Origin: Altericroceibacterium spongiae
GTDB lineage: Bacteria > Pseudomonadota > Alphaproteobacteria > Sphingomonadales > Sphingomonadaceae
NCBI RefSeq assembly: GCF_003610805.1
Contig: NZ_RAPF01000001.1
Span: 310,001 to 374,000, forward strand
Length of the DNA: 64,000 bases
Direction: 5' to 3'
A program made the translations under genes and the position numbers. Numbering within the stretch: the stretch's first letter is position 1; the number at the start of each line of letters is the position of its first letter. Shown piece by piece: positions 54,993-64,000 of this stretch. The notes under the pieces were generated by a model. The model saw only the letters and a program-made list of their open reading frames with translations. It was not told the DNA's origin and did no database searches.

Positions 54993-57182
54993 TTACTGTG
55001 CGGTGTTTTCGCCCGTAAGACCACGCGATTCGAGCATCGGCTCAACCTGCGGATCATGTCCGGTGAAGGCGCGATACATCGGCAGATAGTCCTGCGTACC
55101 GCCCTTGCTCAGCACCGTCTGGCGGAAATGGTCACCATTCTTGCGGCTGAGACCGCCATTGTCCCGGAACCATTTGCTGCCATCCTTGGCGAGCATTTCT
55201 GTCCAGAGATAGGAATAATAGCCAGCCGCATAGCCATTGGTGAAAATATGGCGGAAATAGGAGCTGCGATAGCGTGGCGGAACGAGTGCGGTTTCCAGTC
55301 CCAGACTGCCAAGCGCCTGCTTTTCGAAAGCGTCTACATTCACACTGGCGGCCTGATCGGCGCTGAGCGAATGCCATTTCATATCCAGCATGGCGGCTTC
55401 CATGGTTTCGCCCAGCGCATAGCCCTGATTGAATTTGGCAGCTTCCTTGATCTTGTCGATCAGTTCGGTGGGGATGGTTTCGCCTGTCTGATAGTGCTTC
55501 GCATAATGCGCGAGCACTTTCGGATTGCTGGCCCACATTTCATTGATCTGGCTCGGGAATTCTACGAAGTCGCGAGCCACCGCTGTGCCCGACAGGCTGG
55601 GATATTTCTGATGGGCGAAGAAACCGTGCAGCGCATGGCCGAATTCGTGGAACATGGTTTCCACATTGTCGAAGCTTACCAGCTGCGGTTCACCATCGGG
55701 CGCTTTCGGAATGTTCAGCACATTATAGATCACGGGCTTGTCCCCGAAAAGGAAGCTCTGATCCACAAAGTTGGACATCCACGCGCCGCCGCGCTTGCTG
55801 TCCCTCTGATAGGGGTCGAAATAGAACAGGCCGAGCTCGGAACCGTCTTTATCATAGACGGTGTAGGTCCAGACATCGGGGTGATAGGTCGGAATATCGG
55901 TGCGCTGCTTGAAAGTCAGGCCGTAAAGCTGATTGGCAGCATAGAATACACCGTTTTCCAGCACGCTTTTGATTTCAAAATAAGGCTTGGTGGCATTTTC
56001 ATCGAGATCGTATTTCGCCTTGCGCACCTTCTCCGAATAGAAATTCCAGTCCCATGGCTTAACTGTGAAGTTCTTACCGTCGGCCTTGATCGCTGCATTA
56101 AGTTCCGCCGCTTCGGCGCGTTGCGAGGCGGCAAGCGCCGGAACCATCTGCTCCATGAAATTCATGGCCGTTTCAGGGTCCTTGGCCATACGATCATACA
56201 TCACATAGCTGGCCCAGTCGGGTTTACCGAAAAGAGCGGCCTTCTGGGCACGTAATTCGGCAATTTCCTTGATAAGTCCGCGTGTATCGTTGGCATCGCC
56301 TTTTTCCGTGCGTGTCCAGCTTGCATCGAACAATGCTTCGCGTGTGGCACGATCGGTCAGATCTGCCAGTTGCGGCTGTTGCGTGGTGTTTTGCAGCGGG
56401 AGGACATATTTGCCAGCCATACCGCGCTTTTCAGCCGCTTTGGCAGCAGCGGCGATATCGCCGTCGGACAGGCCTGCGAGTTTGGCCTTGTCGCTTACCA
56501 CCAGCGCACCATCGGTCGTCGCTTCGGTCAGGCGCTGGGAGAATTGCGTGGTGAGAGTGGAAAGCCGGCTGTTAAGCTCCTTCACTGCCTGCTTCTGGGC
56601 GGGCGAAAGCAATGCGCCGGCATGGACCATGTCTTCATAAGTCTTTTCGAGCAGAGCGGAATCTTCCGGCGTCATGCTCATCGCTGCGCGATTGTCATAG
56701 ACCGCTTTCACACGGGCGAAGAGGTCGGGGTCGAGCATGATCGCATCGGAATGCGCAGCCAGTTCGGGCGAGATTTCCGCATCCACGGCATCGAGCGTGT
56801 CATTGGTATTGGCACCGATCACACCGTAGAAAGGTGCCAGCACACGATTTAGCATGCGGCCGGACTTTTCCAGTGCGACAATGGTATTGTCGAAGGTCGG
56901 AGCTGCAGGGTTATGGGTGATGGCGTCCACTTCGGCCCGATGAATAGCCATTGCCTGCTTTATGGCGGGCAGATAGTCGCTATCCTTGATCTTGCTGAAA
57001 TCGGGAGCATGGAACGGCAGGCTGGACGGCTGCGCGAAAACCCCGGTTGCTTTGGGGATAGTAACTTTTTCGGTTGCGTTGCTGGTTTCCATTGCATTGT
57101 CGTCCATGGCTGTGCCGCCGGTGGTGGTGCAGCCGCTCAGCACCAGTCCCAATGCGGTTGTGGCCAGAATTGGTCTAATCAT
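54993..57182 (-). CDS. dcp: M3 family peptidyl-dipeptidase, predicted lipoprotein
   Basis: This is a 729-residue zinc peptidase of the Dcp/oligopeptidase A family. The zinc motif HEFGHALHGFF carries both His ligands and the catalytic Glu; the third ligand lies downstream. VSFDNVETMFHEF and GAWMSNFVDQSFLFG are family stretches. The N-terminus is a lipoprotein signal (ALGLVLSGCTTTGG, Cys near residue 18), so the enzyme should be anchored in the periplasm rather than cytosolic. It would trim C-terminal dipeptides from short peptides. It is transcribed leftward behind the HdeD-like gene. Confidence 0.93.
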   Translation of the reverse strand: MIRPILATTALGLVLSGCTTTGGTAMDDNAMETSNATEKVTIPKATGVFAQPSSLPFHAPDFSKIKDSDYLPAIKQAMAIHRAEVDAITHNPAAPTFDNTIVALEKSGRMLNRVLAPFYGVIGANTNDTLDAVDAEISPELAAHSDAIMLDPDLFARVKAVYDNRAAMSMTPEDSALLEKTYEDMVHAGALLSPAQKQAVKELNSRLSTLTTQFSQRLTEATTDGALVVSDKAKLAGLSDGDIAAAAKAAEKRGMAGKYVLPLQNTTQQPQLADLTDRATREALFDASWTRTEKGDANDTRGLIKEIAELRAQKAALFGKPDWASYVMYDRMAKDPETAMNFMEQMVPALAASQRAEAAELNAAIKADGKNFTVKPWDWNFYSEKVRKAKYDLDENATKPYFEIKSVLENGVFYAANQLYGLTFKQRTDIPTYHPDVWTYTVYDKDGSELGLFYFDPYQRDSKRGGAWMSNFVDQSFLFGDKPVIYNVLNIPKAPDGEPQLVSFDNVETMFHEFGHALHGFFAHQKYPSLSGTAVARDFVEFPSQINEMWASNPKVLAHYAKHYQTGETIPTELIDKIKEAAKFNQGYALGETMEAAMLDMKWHSLSADQAASVNVDAFEKQALGSLGLETALVPPRYRSSYFRHIFTNGYAAGYYSYLWTEMLAKDGSKWFRDNGGLSRKNGDHFRQTVLSKGGTQDYLPMYRAFTGHDPQVEPMLESRGLTGENTAQ

Positions 57183-57268
57183 CGCTAACTCCCTGAGGTT
57201 GCCGTCAGACTGGCAACCAATGTTTCAATAGAAACTGAATAGCTGGCCACGATATCAAATGCCAAGAG

Positions 57269-57310
57269 TGAGAGACAGAAAGTTCCGGTAATATTTCTTT
57301 CTGTCTCTCA
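57269..57310. repeat. Perfect 14-bp inverted repeat between hdeD-like and dcp genes
   Basis: TGAGAGACAGAAAG (57269-57282) is exactly complementary to 57297-57310 with a 14-base AT-rich loop. It lies between a stop at 57341 and a start at 57182 on the same strand. No T-run follows, so it may be an operator for the peptidase gene or an mRNA-end hairpin. Confidence 0.6.
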
Positions 57311-57340
57311 TCTTTCTCTGTGTATTATATTCAAGTAGTT

Positions 57341-58003
57341 TTATTGGTTTGAATTGGCATGTTTGCGAAGCTTGAATGCCAGCACCAGGAGGGTGATCCC
57401 GCTCATGAAGGCGTAAAGGGCAATGAGCCAGGCGACCGACAGAATGGTGATCGCGGGATTGGCAAAGACCAGCCAGAGCAGCGCCAGCCCCAGCAACACG
57501 GAAAACACACCGGACAGGGCCATCAGCCATTCGCCTTTCACTTCTTTGCGCAATTGCATAGAGGCGGCGATTTCCAGAACGCCCGTCAGCAGCGCCCAAC
57601 CGATGATGAGCATTACCGTCAGCAGCGCATAGGCAAAGGTTGTCGCAAGCGGCCAGACGATAAAGAGCACACCCACGGCAACCCCGGCCAGACCGGACAG
57701 GATCAAAGCCCACCAGCGGCCGGAATGCGTATTGGGCCGGCGAAAACCGGTTATCAGCATCGCGATACCGTCCACAAAGCTGAAAGCCGCAAAGACCAGA
57801 GCGAAAGCAAACAGCGTGAAGCCAGGGGCGAACAATGCGGCGATGCCAAGCAACAGGGCAAATACCCCGCGGACCGCAATCCATGACCAGTTATGACCGC
57901 TCAACCCCAGAAAGCCGCCGACGAAAAAGCTCTCACCATAGGGAGGCTTATCGTCCGGACCGGTTTTTGGCCGCAATGGATCGGAGGATGGAATATCGGA
58001 CAT
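57341..58003 (-). CDS. HdeD family membrane protein
   Basis: This is a 220-residue protein with six predicted helices in three pairs, as in HdeD acid-resistance membrane proteins. A polar N-terminal tail (1-40) precedes WIAVRGVFALLLGIAALFAP. Recurrent units such as GRWWALILSGLAGVAVGVLF and WLMALSGVFSVLLGLALLWL show the internal repetition. The role in acid or general stress is known only for enteric relatives. The ATG at 58003 follows GGGAGCAGCC. It is not linked to other stress genes here. Confidence 0.85.
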   Translation of the reverse strand: MSDIPSSDPLRPKTGPDDKPPYGESFFVGGFLGLSGHNWSWIAVRGVFALLLGIAALFAPGFTLFAFALVFAAFSFVDGIAMLITGFRRPNTHSGRWWALILSGLAGVAVGVLFIVWPLATTFAYALLTVMLIIGWALLTGVLEIAASMQLRKEVKGEWLMALSGVFSVLLGLALLWLVFANPAITILSVAWLIALYAFMSGITLLVLAFKLRKHANSNQ

Positions 58004-58140
58004 TGGCTGCTCCCTGCAAGGAAATATACTTCTATGAGAAAACATAGGGCAACTGGCTCTGTTCCAGTCAAGAGGTGCCGTCCCTCTTTAAAGAAAGATG
58101 CCATGTAATGCCTTGTAAAATATCTGCAATCGTGGATCTT

Positions 58141-58683
58141 TTATTTCAGAGAGTAACGCATAACCGCTTCGTACATTGATCCGTTGCGTGAAAGATGGCT
58201 TTCATACAGAATAATATGGTCGACCATGAAGGGCGGACTTTGCAGGCGGGCATGGTTTGCCAGAAAAGGCGCTATCGGGCCAGTTGCGCTGTTCAGGCGA
58301 GCCAGAGTGATATGCGGCGTGAAACGTCGGGTTTCGGGTTCGAGGCCGACGAGCTGACACACACGCTCGACCTTTCTTTGCAGAACGAGCAGGTCAGGCG
58401 AAGGGGACAGACCGGCCCAGAGTGTATGGGGCTTTTTCTTGCGTTCGAAATGGCCGACACCGTCTATGGCAACGGGGAAAGCCGTGCTTTCCGCTGCCAC
58501 CATGCGCAGCCGGGCGGCCAGATCGTTGGCCAGCGGGGCATCCACATCGCCGACAAAGCGTAAGGTGAGATGGAGTTGATCTTCATCCTGCCAGCGGGCG
58601 CCATCCAGCCCTTCCATACAGTCGATCAACAGATCTTTGACCCGGAGCGGCAGAGCGATCCCGATAAAAAGGCGATGGGACAT
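58141..58683 (-). CDS. thpR: RNA 2',3'-cyclic phosphodiesterase (2H family)
   Basis: This is a 180-residue enzyme of the LigT/ThpR 2H phosphoesterase group, hydrolysing 2',3'-cyclic phosphate to 2'-phosphate in RNA. The N-terminus is MSHRLFIGIALP. The two catalytic HxTL motifs are HLTLRFVGD (near 39) and HITLARL. Both histidines are present. The upstream in-frame starts run through the terminator region of the neighbouring gene and are rejected. Confidence 0.9.
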   Translation of the reverse strand: MSHRLFIGIALPLRVKDLLIDCMEGLDGARWQDEDQLHLTLRFVGDVDAPLANDLAARLRMVAAESTAFPVAIDGVGHFERKKKPHTLWAGLSPSPDLLVLQRKVERVCQLVGLEPETRRFTPHITLARLNSATGPIAPFLANHARLQSPPFMVDHIILYESHLSRNGSMYEAVMRYSLK

Positions 58684-58761
58684 AGCGGGCTTATAGCCGG
58701 ATCTTTTCAGCGATCCTAGGCAGGGGCTGGGGATGGCGTGAAAACGAGGTGCAAATGAAAA

Positions 58762-58784
58762 GGCCCGGACGTAAAGCCCGGGCC
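58762..58784 (-). terminator. Terminator of the DUF4168 gene
   Basis: On the minus strand GGCCCGG and CCGGGCC form a 7-bp GC stem followed by TTTTCATTT. It lies about 30 bases past the DUF4168 stop. Confidence 0.75.
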
Positions 58785-58812
58785 CTGACAATCGTTATAT
58801 AGCGGGAAAGGG

Positions 58813-59160
58813 TTACTGACCCTGCATTTGCCCTGCCGTTTCCTGAATTTTCTGAGCCAGTGCCGGGTCCGACTGGGACGCCTGGCCGATTTCGTTAAAC
58901 TTTTCGGGTGTCAGGCCGGCCGCCTCGATGGCGTTGACCATGGCAGACTGTTTTTGAGTCTGATCCATGCTGGTGTCCTGATTGATTTCCTGCACCTTCA
59001 TGAAAGCCTGGACAAAACCCTGAATTTCCGCATCGCTATAGGAGGAAGCCCCCGGCGCGGCTTGCTGTGCCGGTGCCGCGGGAGACGCTGTCTGCGCGAT
59101 GGCGGCGGTGCCCATGCCGAGCGAAAGAATACCGATGGTGGCAAAAGCTGCGCGTTTCAT
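58813..59160 (-). CDS. DUF4168 family secreted protein
   Basis: This is a 115-residue periplasmic protein. A signal peptide covers about 1-23 (GILSLGMGTAAIAQ), followed by an Ala/Pro/Gln-rich linker and the helical DUF4168 domain (about 40-110). That domain has SYSDAEIQGFVQAFMKVQEI and the tail AAGLTPEKFNEIGQ. The family function is unknown. It diverges from uvrA across a 274-base region containing the LexA box close to uvrA. Confidence 0.85.
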   Translation of the reverse strand: MKRAAFATIGILSLGMGTAAIAQTASPAAPAQQAAPGASSYSDAEIQGFVQAFMKVQEINQDTSMDQTQKQSAMVNAIEAAGLTPEKFNEIGQASQSDPALAQKIQETAGQMQGQ

Positions 59161-59409
59161 AATAGCTCCTTACATATGCTTGGGGAGAGCAGGGCTTCAT
59201 TTCGCGATAGGATGCCGATCCACAAGCAAAGAGCGGGCGAGCAGAGCTGCATTTAGGGTGAATATGGATGGATGTGGCTCTCATGCGGTGAGCTGAGACC
59301 AAACGGGCACATGAAAGCGCTTCGGACCGGTCATTGCATTATCAGCCATGCGACCCACATGCTTGGGCATATTCCTTGCGCGGCATGCTCAATGCCTCTT
59401 GACCAATAC

Positions 59410-59424
59410 GAACATTTGCGGAAC
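59410..59424. promoter_or_regulatory. LexA (SOS) box at uvrA
   Basis: GAAC at 59410-59413 and GAAC at 59421-59424 are separated by 7 bases, which is the reverse-strand form of the alphaproteobacterial LexA operator GTTC-N7-GTTC. It ends 10 bases before the uvrA start codon, a place where LexA would block transcription. uvrA is a standard member of the alphaproteobacterial SOS regulon. Confidence 0.8.
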
Positions 59425-59434
59425 ATCTGCCTGT

Positions 59435-62329
59435 ATGTCGCTCACAAAAATTTCCGTTCGGGGTGCCCGGGAACATAATCTCAAGGGTATCGATATCGAT
59501 CTGCCGCGCGATGCGCTGATTGTCATTACAGGCCTTTCCGGCTCGGGTAAGTCCAGTCTCGCTTTCGATACGATCTATGCTGAAGGGCAAAGGCGCTATG
59601 TCGAAAGCCTCAGCGCCTATGCCCGGCAATTTCTCGAAATGATGCAGAAACCCAATGTGGAGCATATTGAGGGGCTTTCACCGGCCATTTCGATCGAACA
59701 GAAAACCACCAGCCGTAACCCGCGCTCCACCGTGGCTACGGTGACCGAGATTTACGACTATATGCGCCTGCTCTGGGCGCGTGTAGGTGTGCCTTATTCG
59801 CCGGCGACCGGCCTGCCGATCGAAGCGCAGACAGTATCGAATATGGTCGACCGGGTCATGGCTCTGCCCGAAGGGGCGCGGCTTTACCTGCTCGCTCCGG
59901 TGGTCCGGGGGCGCAAAGGCGAATATCGCAAGGAACTCGCCGAATGGCAGAAAGCCGGTTTTACGCGCGTGCGTATCGATGGCGAGATTTACGAGATTCA
60001 GGACGCTCCGGCGCTGGACAAGAAATATAAGCACGACATCGAAGTGGTGGTCGATCGCCTCGCCGTGCGCGAGGGGATCGAAACCCGACTGGCGGACAGT
60101 TTCGAAACCGCGCTGAAACTGGCGGATGGTTTGGCTTATGTCGATCTGGCTGACGGCGCCGTACCGGGGCGTGAAGAAGAAAATGAAAGATCGGGCAATC
60201 TGAAAGGTGCGGGGCTCCCCGCCAACCGGATCGTCTTTTCGGAAAAATTCGCCTGTCCGGTTTCGGGCTTTACGATCGAGGAAATCGAACCGCGATTATT
60301 CTCCTTCAATGCGCCGCAAGGGGCCTGCCCGACCTGCGACGGGATCGGTGAAAAACAGCTTTTCGACCCGCAGCTGGTGGTGCCGAATGACACTTTAACG
60401 CTTAAAAAAGGCGCCATCGTTCCCTGGGCAAAAAGCAATCCGCCCTCGCCATATTATATGCAGGTGCTTTCCAGCCTTGCGACGGCTTACGATTTCGATC
60501 TCGAAACGCCCTGGGCCGAGATGAAAAAGGAGCATCGCGATATCATCCTGTTCGGCACGAAGGGCCGGAAAGTGCCGCTGACTTTCAAGGATGGCCGCAA
60601 AAGCTATACGGTCGAAAAAGCATTCGAAGGTGTGATCGGCAACCTCAATCGCCGGATGATGCAGACCGATAGCGCATGGATGCGTGATGAACTGGCCCGT
60701 TTCCAGACGGCACAGCCTTGCGAAACCTGTGGTGGTGCTCGTCTCAAACCCGAAGCACTGGCCGTAAAGGTGGCGGGCGAAAGCATTTCCGGGCCGGTCG
60801 CTCTTTCCGTGGCTTCGGCATATGAGTGGTTCGCCGGGCTCAATGAAAAGCTGACCGATCAGCAACAACAAATTGCCAAGGCCATTCTCAAGGAAATCAA
60901 TGAAAGGCTCGGTTTCCTCAATAATGTGGGGCTGGATTATCTTAATCTGGACCGGACATCAGGCACGCTGTCCGGCGGCGAAAGTCAGCGTATCCGGCTG
61001 GCCAGCCAGATCGGCTCGGGTCTGTCGGGCGTGCTATACGTGCTCGATGAACCCTCGATTGGTCTCCATCAGCGCGATAATGACCGTTTGCTCGAAACGC
61101 TGAAGCGCCTGCGCGATCTCGGAAATACAGTGATTGTCGTGGAGCATGATGAAGATGCCATCCGCAGTGCCGATTATGTGGTGGACCTTGGCCCCGGTGC
61201 CGGTGTGCATGGCGGCAGCATCGTGGCCGAAGGGACGCTCAAACAGGTTCTGAAGTCGAAAAAGTCGCTGACCGCTCAATATCTTAACGGGTCGCGTGCT
61301 ATCGATGTGCCGAAAAAACGCCGCAAGGGGAACGGTAAAAAGCTGACGGTGCATGGCGCGCAAGCGAATAATCTCAAGGATGTAACCGCCAGCATTCCGC
61401 TGGGTACATTTACCTGTATCACCGGTGTGTCGGGATCGGGCAAATCCTCTTTCACTATCGACACGCTCCATGCGGGGGCTGCGCGGCAGTTGAACGGTGC
61501 ACGGATTGTCGCCGGGAAGCATGACAGGATTACCGGCCTCGACCATTGCGACAAGGTAATCGAGATCGATCAGTCACCGATCGGCCGGACACCGCGTTCC
61601 AATCCGGCGACCTATACGGGTGCGTTTACCAATATCAGGGACTGGTTCGCCGGGCTTCCTGAGGCGCAGGCACGCGGTTACAAGCCGGGACGGTTCAGCT
61701 TCAATGTGAAGGGGGGACGCTGCGAAGCCTGTCAGGGTGACGGGCTTATCAAAATCGAAATGCACTTCCTGCCCGATGTCTATGTCACCTGCGAAGAATG
61801 TGACGGCAAGCGCTATAATCGCGAAACGCTCGAAGTGCGATTCAAGGGTATGAGTATTGCCGATGTTCTCGACATGACGATCGAGGATGCAGAAGAATTC
61901 TTCAAGGCTGTGCCGCCGATCCGCGACAAGATGCATATGCTCAATGAAGTGGGGCTCGGCTATGTGAAGGTCGGTCAGCAGGCGACGACCCTGTCGGGCG
62001 GGGAAGCGCAGCGCGTCAAACTGGCCAAGGAACTGGCCCGCCGTTCCACAGGGCAGACGCTTTACATTCTGGACGAACCGACCACCGGTCTCCATTTCGA
62101 AGATGTTCGCAAACTGCTCGAAGTGCTGCACCGCCTTGTCGAACAGGGCAATACAGTAGTGGTGATCGAGCATAATCTCGATGTTATCAAAACAGCGGAC
62201 TGGATACTCGATATGGGGCCTGAAGGCGGTGTGCGGGGCGGGGAACTCGTCGCTTCCGGTACGCCCGAAGATGTCGCCAGAGAGCCGCGCAGTTTTACCG
62301 GGCATTATCTCAAACCGATGCTGGGATGA
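59435..62329 (+). CDS. uvrA: Excinuclease ABC subunit A
   Basis: UvrA (964 residues) is the damage-recognition ATPase of nucleotide excision repair. Its two ABC modules have [14 protein letters not shown] and [14 protein letters not shown] as Walker A, with [14 protein letters not shown] and [14 protein letters not shown] as signature sequences and both Walker B regions ([30 protein letters not shown]). Zinc clusters show as [26 protein letters not shown] and [12 protein letters not shown] 59435 is used; upstream residues in frame would overlap the LexA box and lack homology. Confidence 0.98.
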   Translation: MSLTKISVRGAREHNLKGIDIDLPRDALIVITGLSGSGKSSLAFDTIYAEGQRRYVESLSAYARQFLEMMQKPNVEHIEGLSPAISIEQKTTSRNPRSTVATVTEIYDYMRLLWARVGVPYSPATGLPIEAQTVSNMVDRVMALPEGARLYLLAPVVRGRKGEYRKELAEWQKAGFTRVRIDGEIYEIQDAPALDKKYKHDIEVVVDRLAVREGIETRLADSFETALKLADGLAYVDLADGAVPGREEENERSGNLKGAGLPANRIVFSEKFACPVSGFTIEEIEPRLFSFNAPQGACPTCDGIGEKQLFDPQLVVPNDTLTLKKGAIVPWAKSNPPSPYYMQVLSSLATAYDFDLETPWAEMKKEHRDIILFGTKGRKVPLTFKDGRKSYTVEKAFEGVIGNLNRRMMQTDSAWMRDELARFQTAQPCETCGGARLKPEALAVKVAGESISGPVALSVASAYEWFAGLNEKLTDQQQQIAKAILKEINERLGFLNNVGLDYLNLDRTSGTLSGGESQRIRLASQIGSGLSGVLYVLDEPSIGLHQRDNDRLLETLKRLRDLGNTVIVVEHDEDAIRSADYVVDLGPGAGVHGGSIVAEGTLKQVLKSKKSLTAQYLNGSRAIDVPKKRRKGNGKKLTVHGAQANNLKDVTASIPLGTFTCITGVSGSGKSSFTIDTLHAGAARQLNGARIVAGKHDRITGLDHCDKVIEIDQSPIGRTPRSNPATYTGAFTNIRDWFAGLPEAQARGYKPGRFSFNVKGGRCEACQGDGLIKIEMHFLPDVYVTCEECDGKRYNRETLEVRFKGMSIADVLDMTIEDAEEFFKAVPPIRDKMHMLNEVGLGYVKVGQQATTLSGGEAQRVKLAKELARRSTGQTLYILDEPTTGLHFEDVRKLLEVLHRLVEQGNTVVVIEHNLDVIKTADWILDMGPEGGVRGGELVASGTPEDVAREPRSFTGHYLKPMLG

Positions 62330-62337
62330 GATGGCTG

Positions 62338-62367
62338 AGGCGAACGCGCCTGCGTGGCGCTTCGCCT
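62338..62367. terminator. Hairpin between convergent uvrA and moaB
   Basis: AGGCGAA pairs with TTCGCCT, with an inner GCGCC/GGCGC stem (one bulged C). It lies 9 bases past the uvrA stop and 6 bases past the moaB stop. There is no T-run, so termination is not certain. Confidence 0.45.
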
Positions 62368-62372
62368 TCCGG

Positions 62373-62900
62373 TCAGACTTCCATGAGGCGCGGCATCAGT
62401 TCCACGAAATTGCAAGGCCGGTTCCGGCTGTCGAGCTGCTCGGAAAGAATACCGTCCCAGCCATCTTTCACCGCGCCGTTGGAGCCGGGCAGGGCGAAAA
62501 TATAGGTTCCCTGCGCGACCACGGCACAGGCGCGCGACTGGACCGTGCTGGTGCCAATCGTATTATAGCTGATCCAGCGGAACAATTCGCCGAAACCGGG
62601 GATGTCCTTAGTCTTGACGCGTTCCAGCGCTTCGGGCGTTACATCGCGGCCGGTCAGGCCGGTTCCGCCGGTTGAAACGACCGCATCGATCATCGGATCG
62701 TCAATCCAGCTCTGGAAACGTCTGGCGATGATGTCTGCATCGTCTTTTTCGATGACGCGCGCTGCGAGTGTGTGCCCGGCTTTTTCGATCCGCCTGGCCA
62801 GAACATCGCCCGATGTATCCTCATCAGGGCCGCGAGTGTCGGAAACGGTAAGCAGAGCAATCCGGATAGGCTTGAAAATTCTGTCCTGATCGATTGCCAC
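62373..62900 (-). CDS. moaB: Molybdenum cofactor biosynthesis protein B
   Basis: This is a 175-residue MogA/MoaB fold protein that adenylylates molybdopterin. The motifs are ALLTVSDTRGPDEDTSG, VVSTGGTGLTGRDVTPEAL, and FALPGSNGAVKDGWDGIL at the substrate loop. The start codon is GTG at 62900, directly abutting the stop of the lytic transglycosylase gene, so the two are translationally linked. This is an odd pairing by function. Confidence 0.93.
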   Translation of the reverse strand: MAIDQDRIFKPIRIALLTVSDTRGPDEDTSGDVLARRIEKAGHTLAARVIEKDDADIIARRFQSWIDDPMIDAVVSTGGTGLTGRDVTPEALERVKTKDIPGFGELFRWISYNTIGTSTVQSRACAVVAQGTYIFALPGSNGAVKDGWDGILSEQLDSRNRPCNFVELMPRLMEV

Positions 62901-64000
62901 TTAGTTCAAGCTCCCATCCGTATCCTGCTCAGCCGAGGCTGAAAGATAGACCCGCCCATTATTGCTATCCGATGCAGTGCCGGTCGGGAAGAGCGGCCAG
63001 TCATTCTGGGCCAGCGCCACCCGGCTCGTCGAATCCGCCTGCGCCTGCCTCTCATACATCCAGTAATTGCGCATGACGATGGCCACATAGCCGCGCGTTT
63101 CCCAATAAGGGATCGATTCCATATAGAGCAGCGGATCGCCTTCGTCGTTAATTTCGGTATTCCACCGTGTGACGGGCGACAGGCCGGCATTATAGGCCGC
63201 CATAATCTTGGGCAACTGGCCATGGGTGGCCGGTGCATCGCGCAGCATTTCCAGATTTTGCTGACCGAAAGCCAGATTGACCTGCGGATCGCTCAGATCG
63301 ACATGGCTGGCATTCATTTTAAGCGCCGGTGCATGTTCGCGCACCGTGATCGGGGTAATCTGCATCAGCCCCTTGGCATCGGCCGGGCTGACGACATTGG
63401 GACGGAAGTTCGATTCCTGCAATGTATGCGCATAGGCAAGCGCCGGATCGACCTGCCATCCCGTGACTGGCTGCCATTTCGGAGTGGGATAACGCGAGGC
63501 CGGATCGGCCTGAGACCCCGGAGGGGCATTATAGGCCATGTAAAGCTGGGTCGAAGGCATGCCGAGATCGCGGGCGAGCCGCGACAGCGCGCCATAATCC
63601 TGCGGATTGCCGATCTTGGCCTGATGTATCAGGACCTGACTGGCCAGATTGTCCCGCCCGATTTCCATAAGGGCCACAGCAACGCGGACATTGTTGATAT
63701 TTTCCAGCTCACGCCAGTCATCGCGGCTGAAATCGGAATGATCCACACGTCGGGGCAAGGCTTTGCCCAGTTGCTCGCTGGCCAGCATGCCATAAAGTGT
63801 TTCGTCTTCCCGCGCGGCGCCGCGGAGCAATTCCGCAGTGCGTTCGGGCTGGCGACAGCGCAGGGCTGAACGGCTGGCCCAGTAGAAAGCGGCAGAGCGC
63901 AATTCGGGATTGGTCGCTTTATAAGCCGCGCGGTCGAAAGATGCGAGGGCGGTATCGCAGTCCTGAAGCCGCCATGCGGCAAGCCCGGCGACCCATTCGC
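62901..64000 (-). CDS. Soluble lytic murein transglycosylase (Slt type), 5' end beyond window
   Basis: The frame is open from the right edge (64000) leftward to a TAA at 62901, with about 366 codons visible. The visible N-terminal part is a superhelical alpha-repeat domain (for example ALASFDRAAYKATNPELRSA). The C-terminal catalytic domain carries the Glu of TLQESNFRPNVVSPADAKG, then LMQITPITV and MAAYNAGLSPVTRW. The enzyme cleaves peptidoglycan between MurNAc and GlcNAc, forming anhydro ends. The signal peptide should lie outside the window. It is adjacent to moaB with no spacing. Confidence 0.92.
   Translation of the reverse strand, partial: EWVAGLAAWRLQDCDTALASFDRAAYKATNPELRSAAFYWASRSALRCRQPERTAELLRGAAREDETLYGMLASEQLGKALPRRVDHSDFSRDDWRELENINNVRVAVALMEIGRDNLASQVLIHQAKIGNPQDYGALSRLARDLGMPSTQLYMAYNAPPGSQADPASRYPTPKWQPVTGWQVDPALAYAHTLQESNFRPNVVSPADAKGLMQITPITVREHAPALKMNASHVDLSDPQVNLAFGQQNLEMLRDAPATHGQLPKIMAAYNAGLSPVTRWNTEINDEGDPLLYMESIPYWETRGYVAIVMRNYWMYERQAQADSTSRVALAQNDWPLFPTGTASDSNNGRVYLSASAEQDTDGSLN

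Noticed and set aside
54984-56255. 423-codon plus-strand frame opposite the M3 peptidase gene
   Set aside because: It is the shadow of the peptidase gene and has no family features.

Overview
The window looks like chromosome of an alphaproteobacterium of the order Sphingomonadales (Erythrobacteraceae/Sphingomonadaceae type). The basis is overall protein character and several gene orders: a DnaA-like hdaA next to a DUF2066-like protein, zapA followed by 6S RNA and a 5-formyltetrahydrofolate cyclo-ligase, recG next to sdhE, nusB/hisD/hisG, small alphaproteobacterial families (DUF2794, DUF2842), and an alphaproteobacterial GTTC-N7-GTTC LexA box at uvrA. By eye the DNA is moderately GC-rich, except for a conspicuous AT-rich patch at about 17.1-18.7 kb.

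Layout. 1-8.8 kb: purM (cut by the left edge), a DUF2066-like protein, hdaA, serine acetyltransferase, DUF2794, an SDR dehydrogenase, and a phosphate-selective-type porin preceded by an 11-bp-phased array of PhoB-like half sites. gph then diverges from glmU. 8.9-16.3 kb: glmS, a threonine aldolase with a long structured leader, then an iron-uptake group (PiuC-type hydroxylase, TonB-dependent siderophore receptor, TonB) with two Fur-like boxes. 16.3-19.9 kb: a decayed accessory island lying against the 3' end of tRNA-Pro. It holds an IS5-type and an IS701-type transposase relic flanking an AT-rich segment with a Crp/Fnr-family regulator and a small cysteine-pair protein that are divergently transcribed.

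20-25 kb: thyA and the three genes for E1 alpha, E1 beta and E2 of a branched-chain 2-oxoacid dehydrogenase. 25.2-28 kb: two identical tRNA-Asp genes, a stand-alone STN-domain lipoprotein, DUF2842, the cyclo-ligase, 6S RNA and zapA. 27.8-33.4 kb: a central-carbon operon tkt-gap-MOSC-pgk-class I fba, closed by a terminator. 33.5-40 kb: thiE, an M23 peptidase, efp, suhB, tRNA-Leu and an SLC13-type permease.

40-44 kb: an XrtA/PEP-CTERM-type glycosyltransferase and a TPR protein, with no exosortase in view. 43.6-64 kb: DUF475, panB, an NSS transporter, nusB-hisD-hisG, DUF2332, aldehyde dehydrogenase, recG/sdhE, an M3 lipoprotein peptidase, an HdeD-like membrane protein, thpR, DUF4168, uvrA, moaB and a soluble lytic transglycosylase cut by the right edge.

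Most of the window is housekeeping. The parts that most deserve follow-up are the structured leader before the threonine aldolase, the PhoB-like array at the porin, the iron locus with a possible Fur-controlled small ORF, and the AT-rich island with its repeated operator-like sequences. Product assignments rest on recognition of motifs in the translated sequence. No database search was run.
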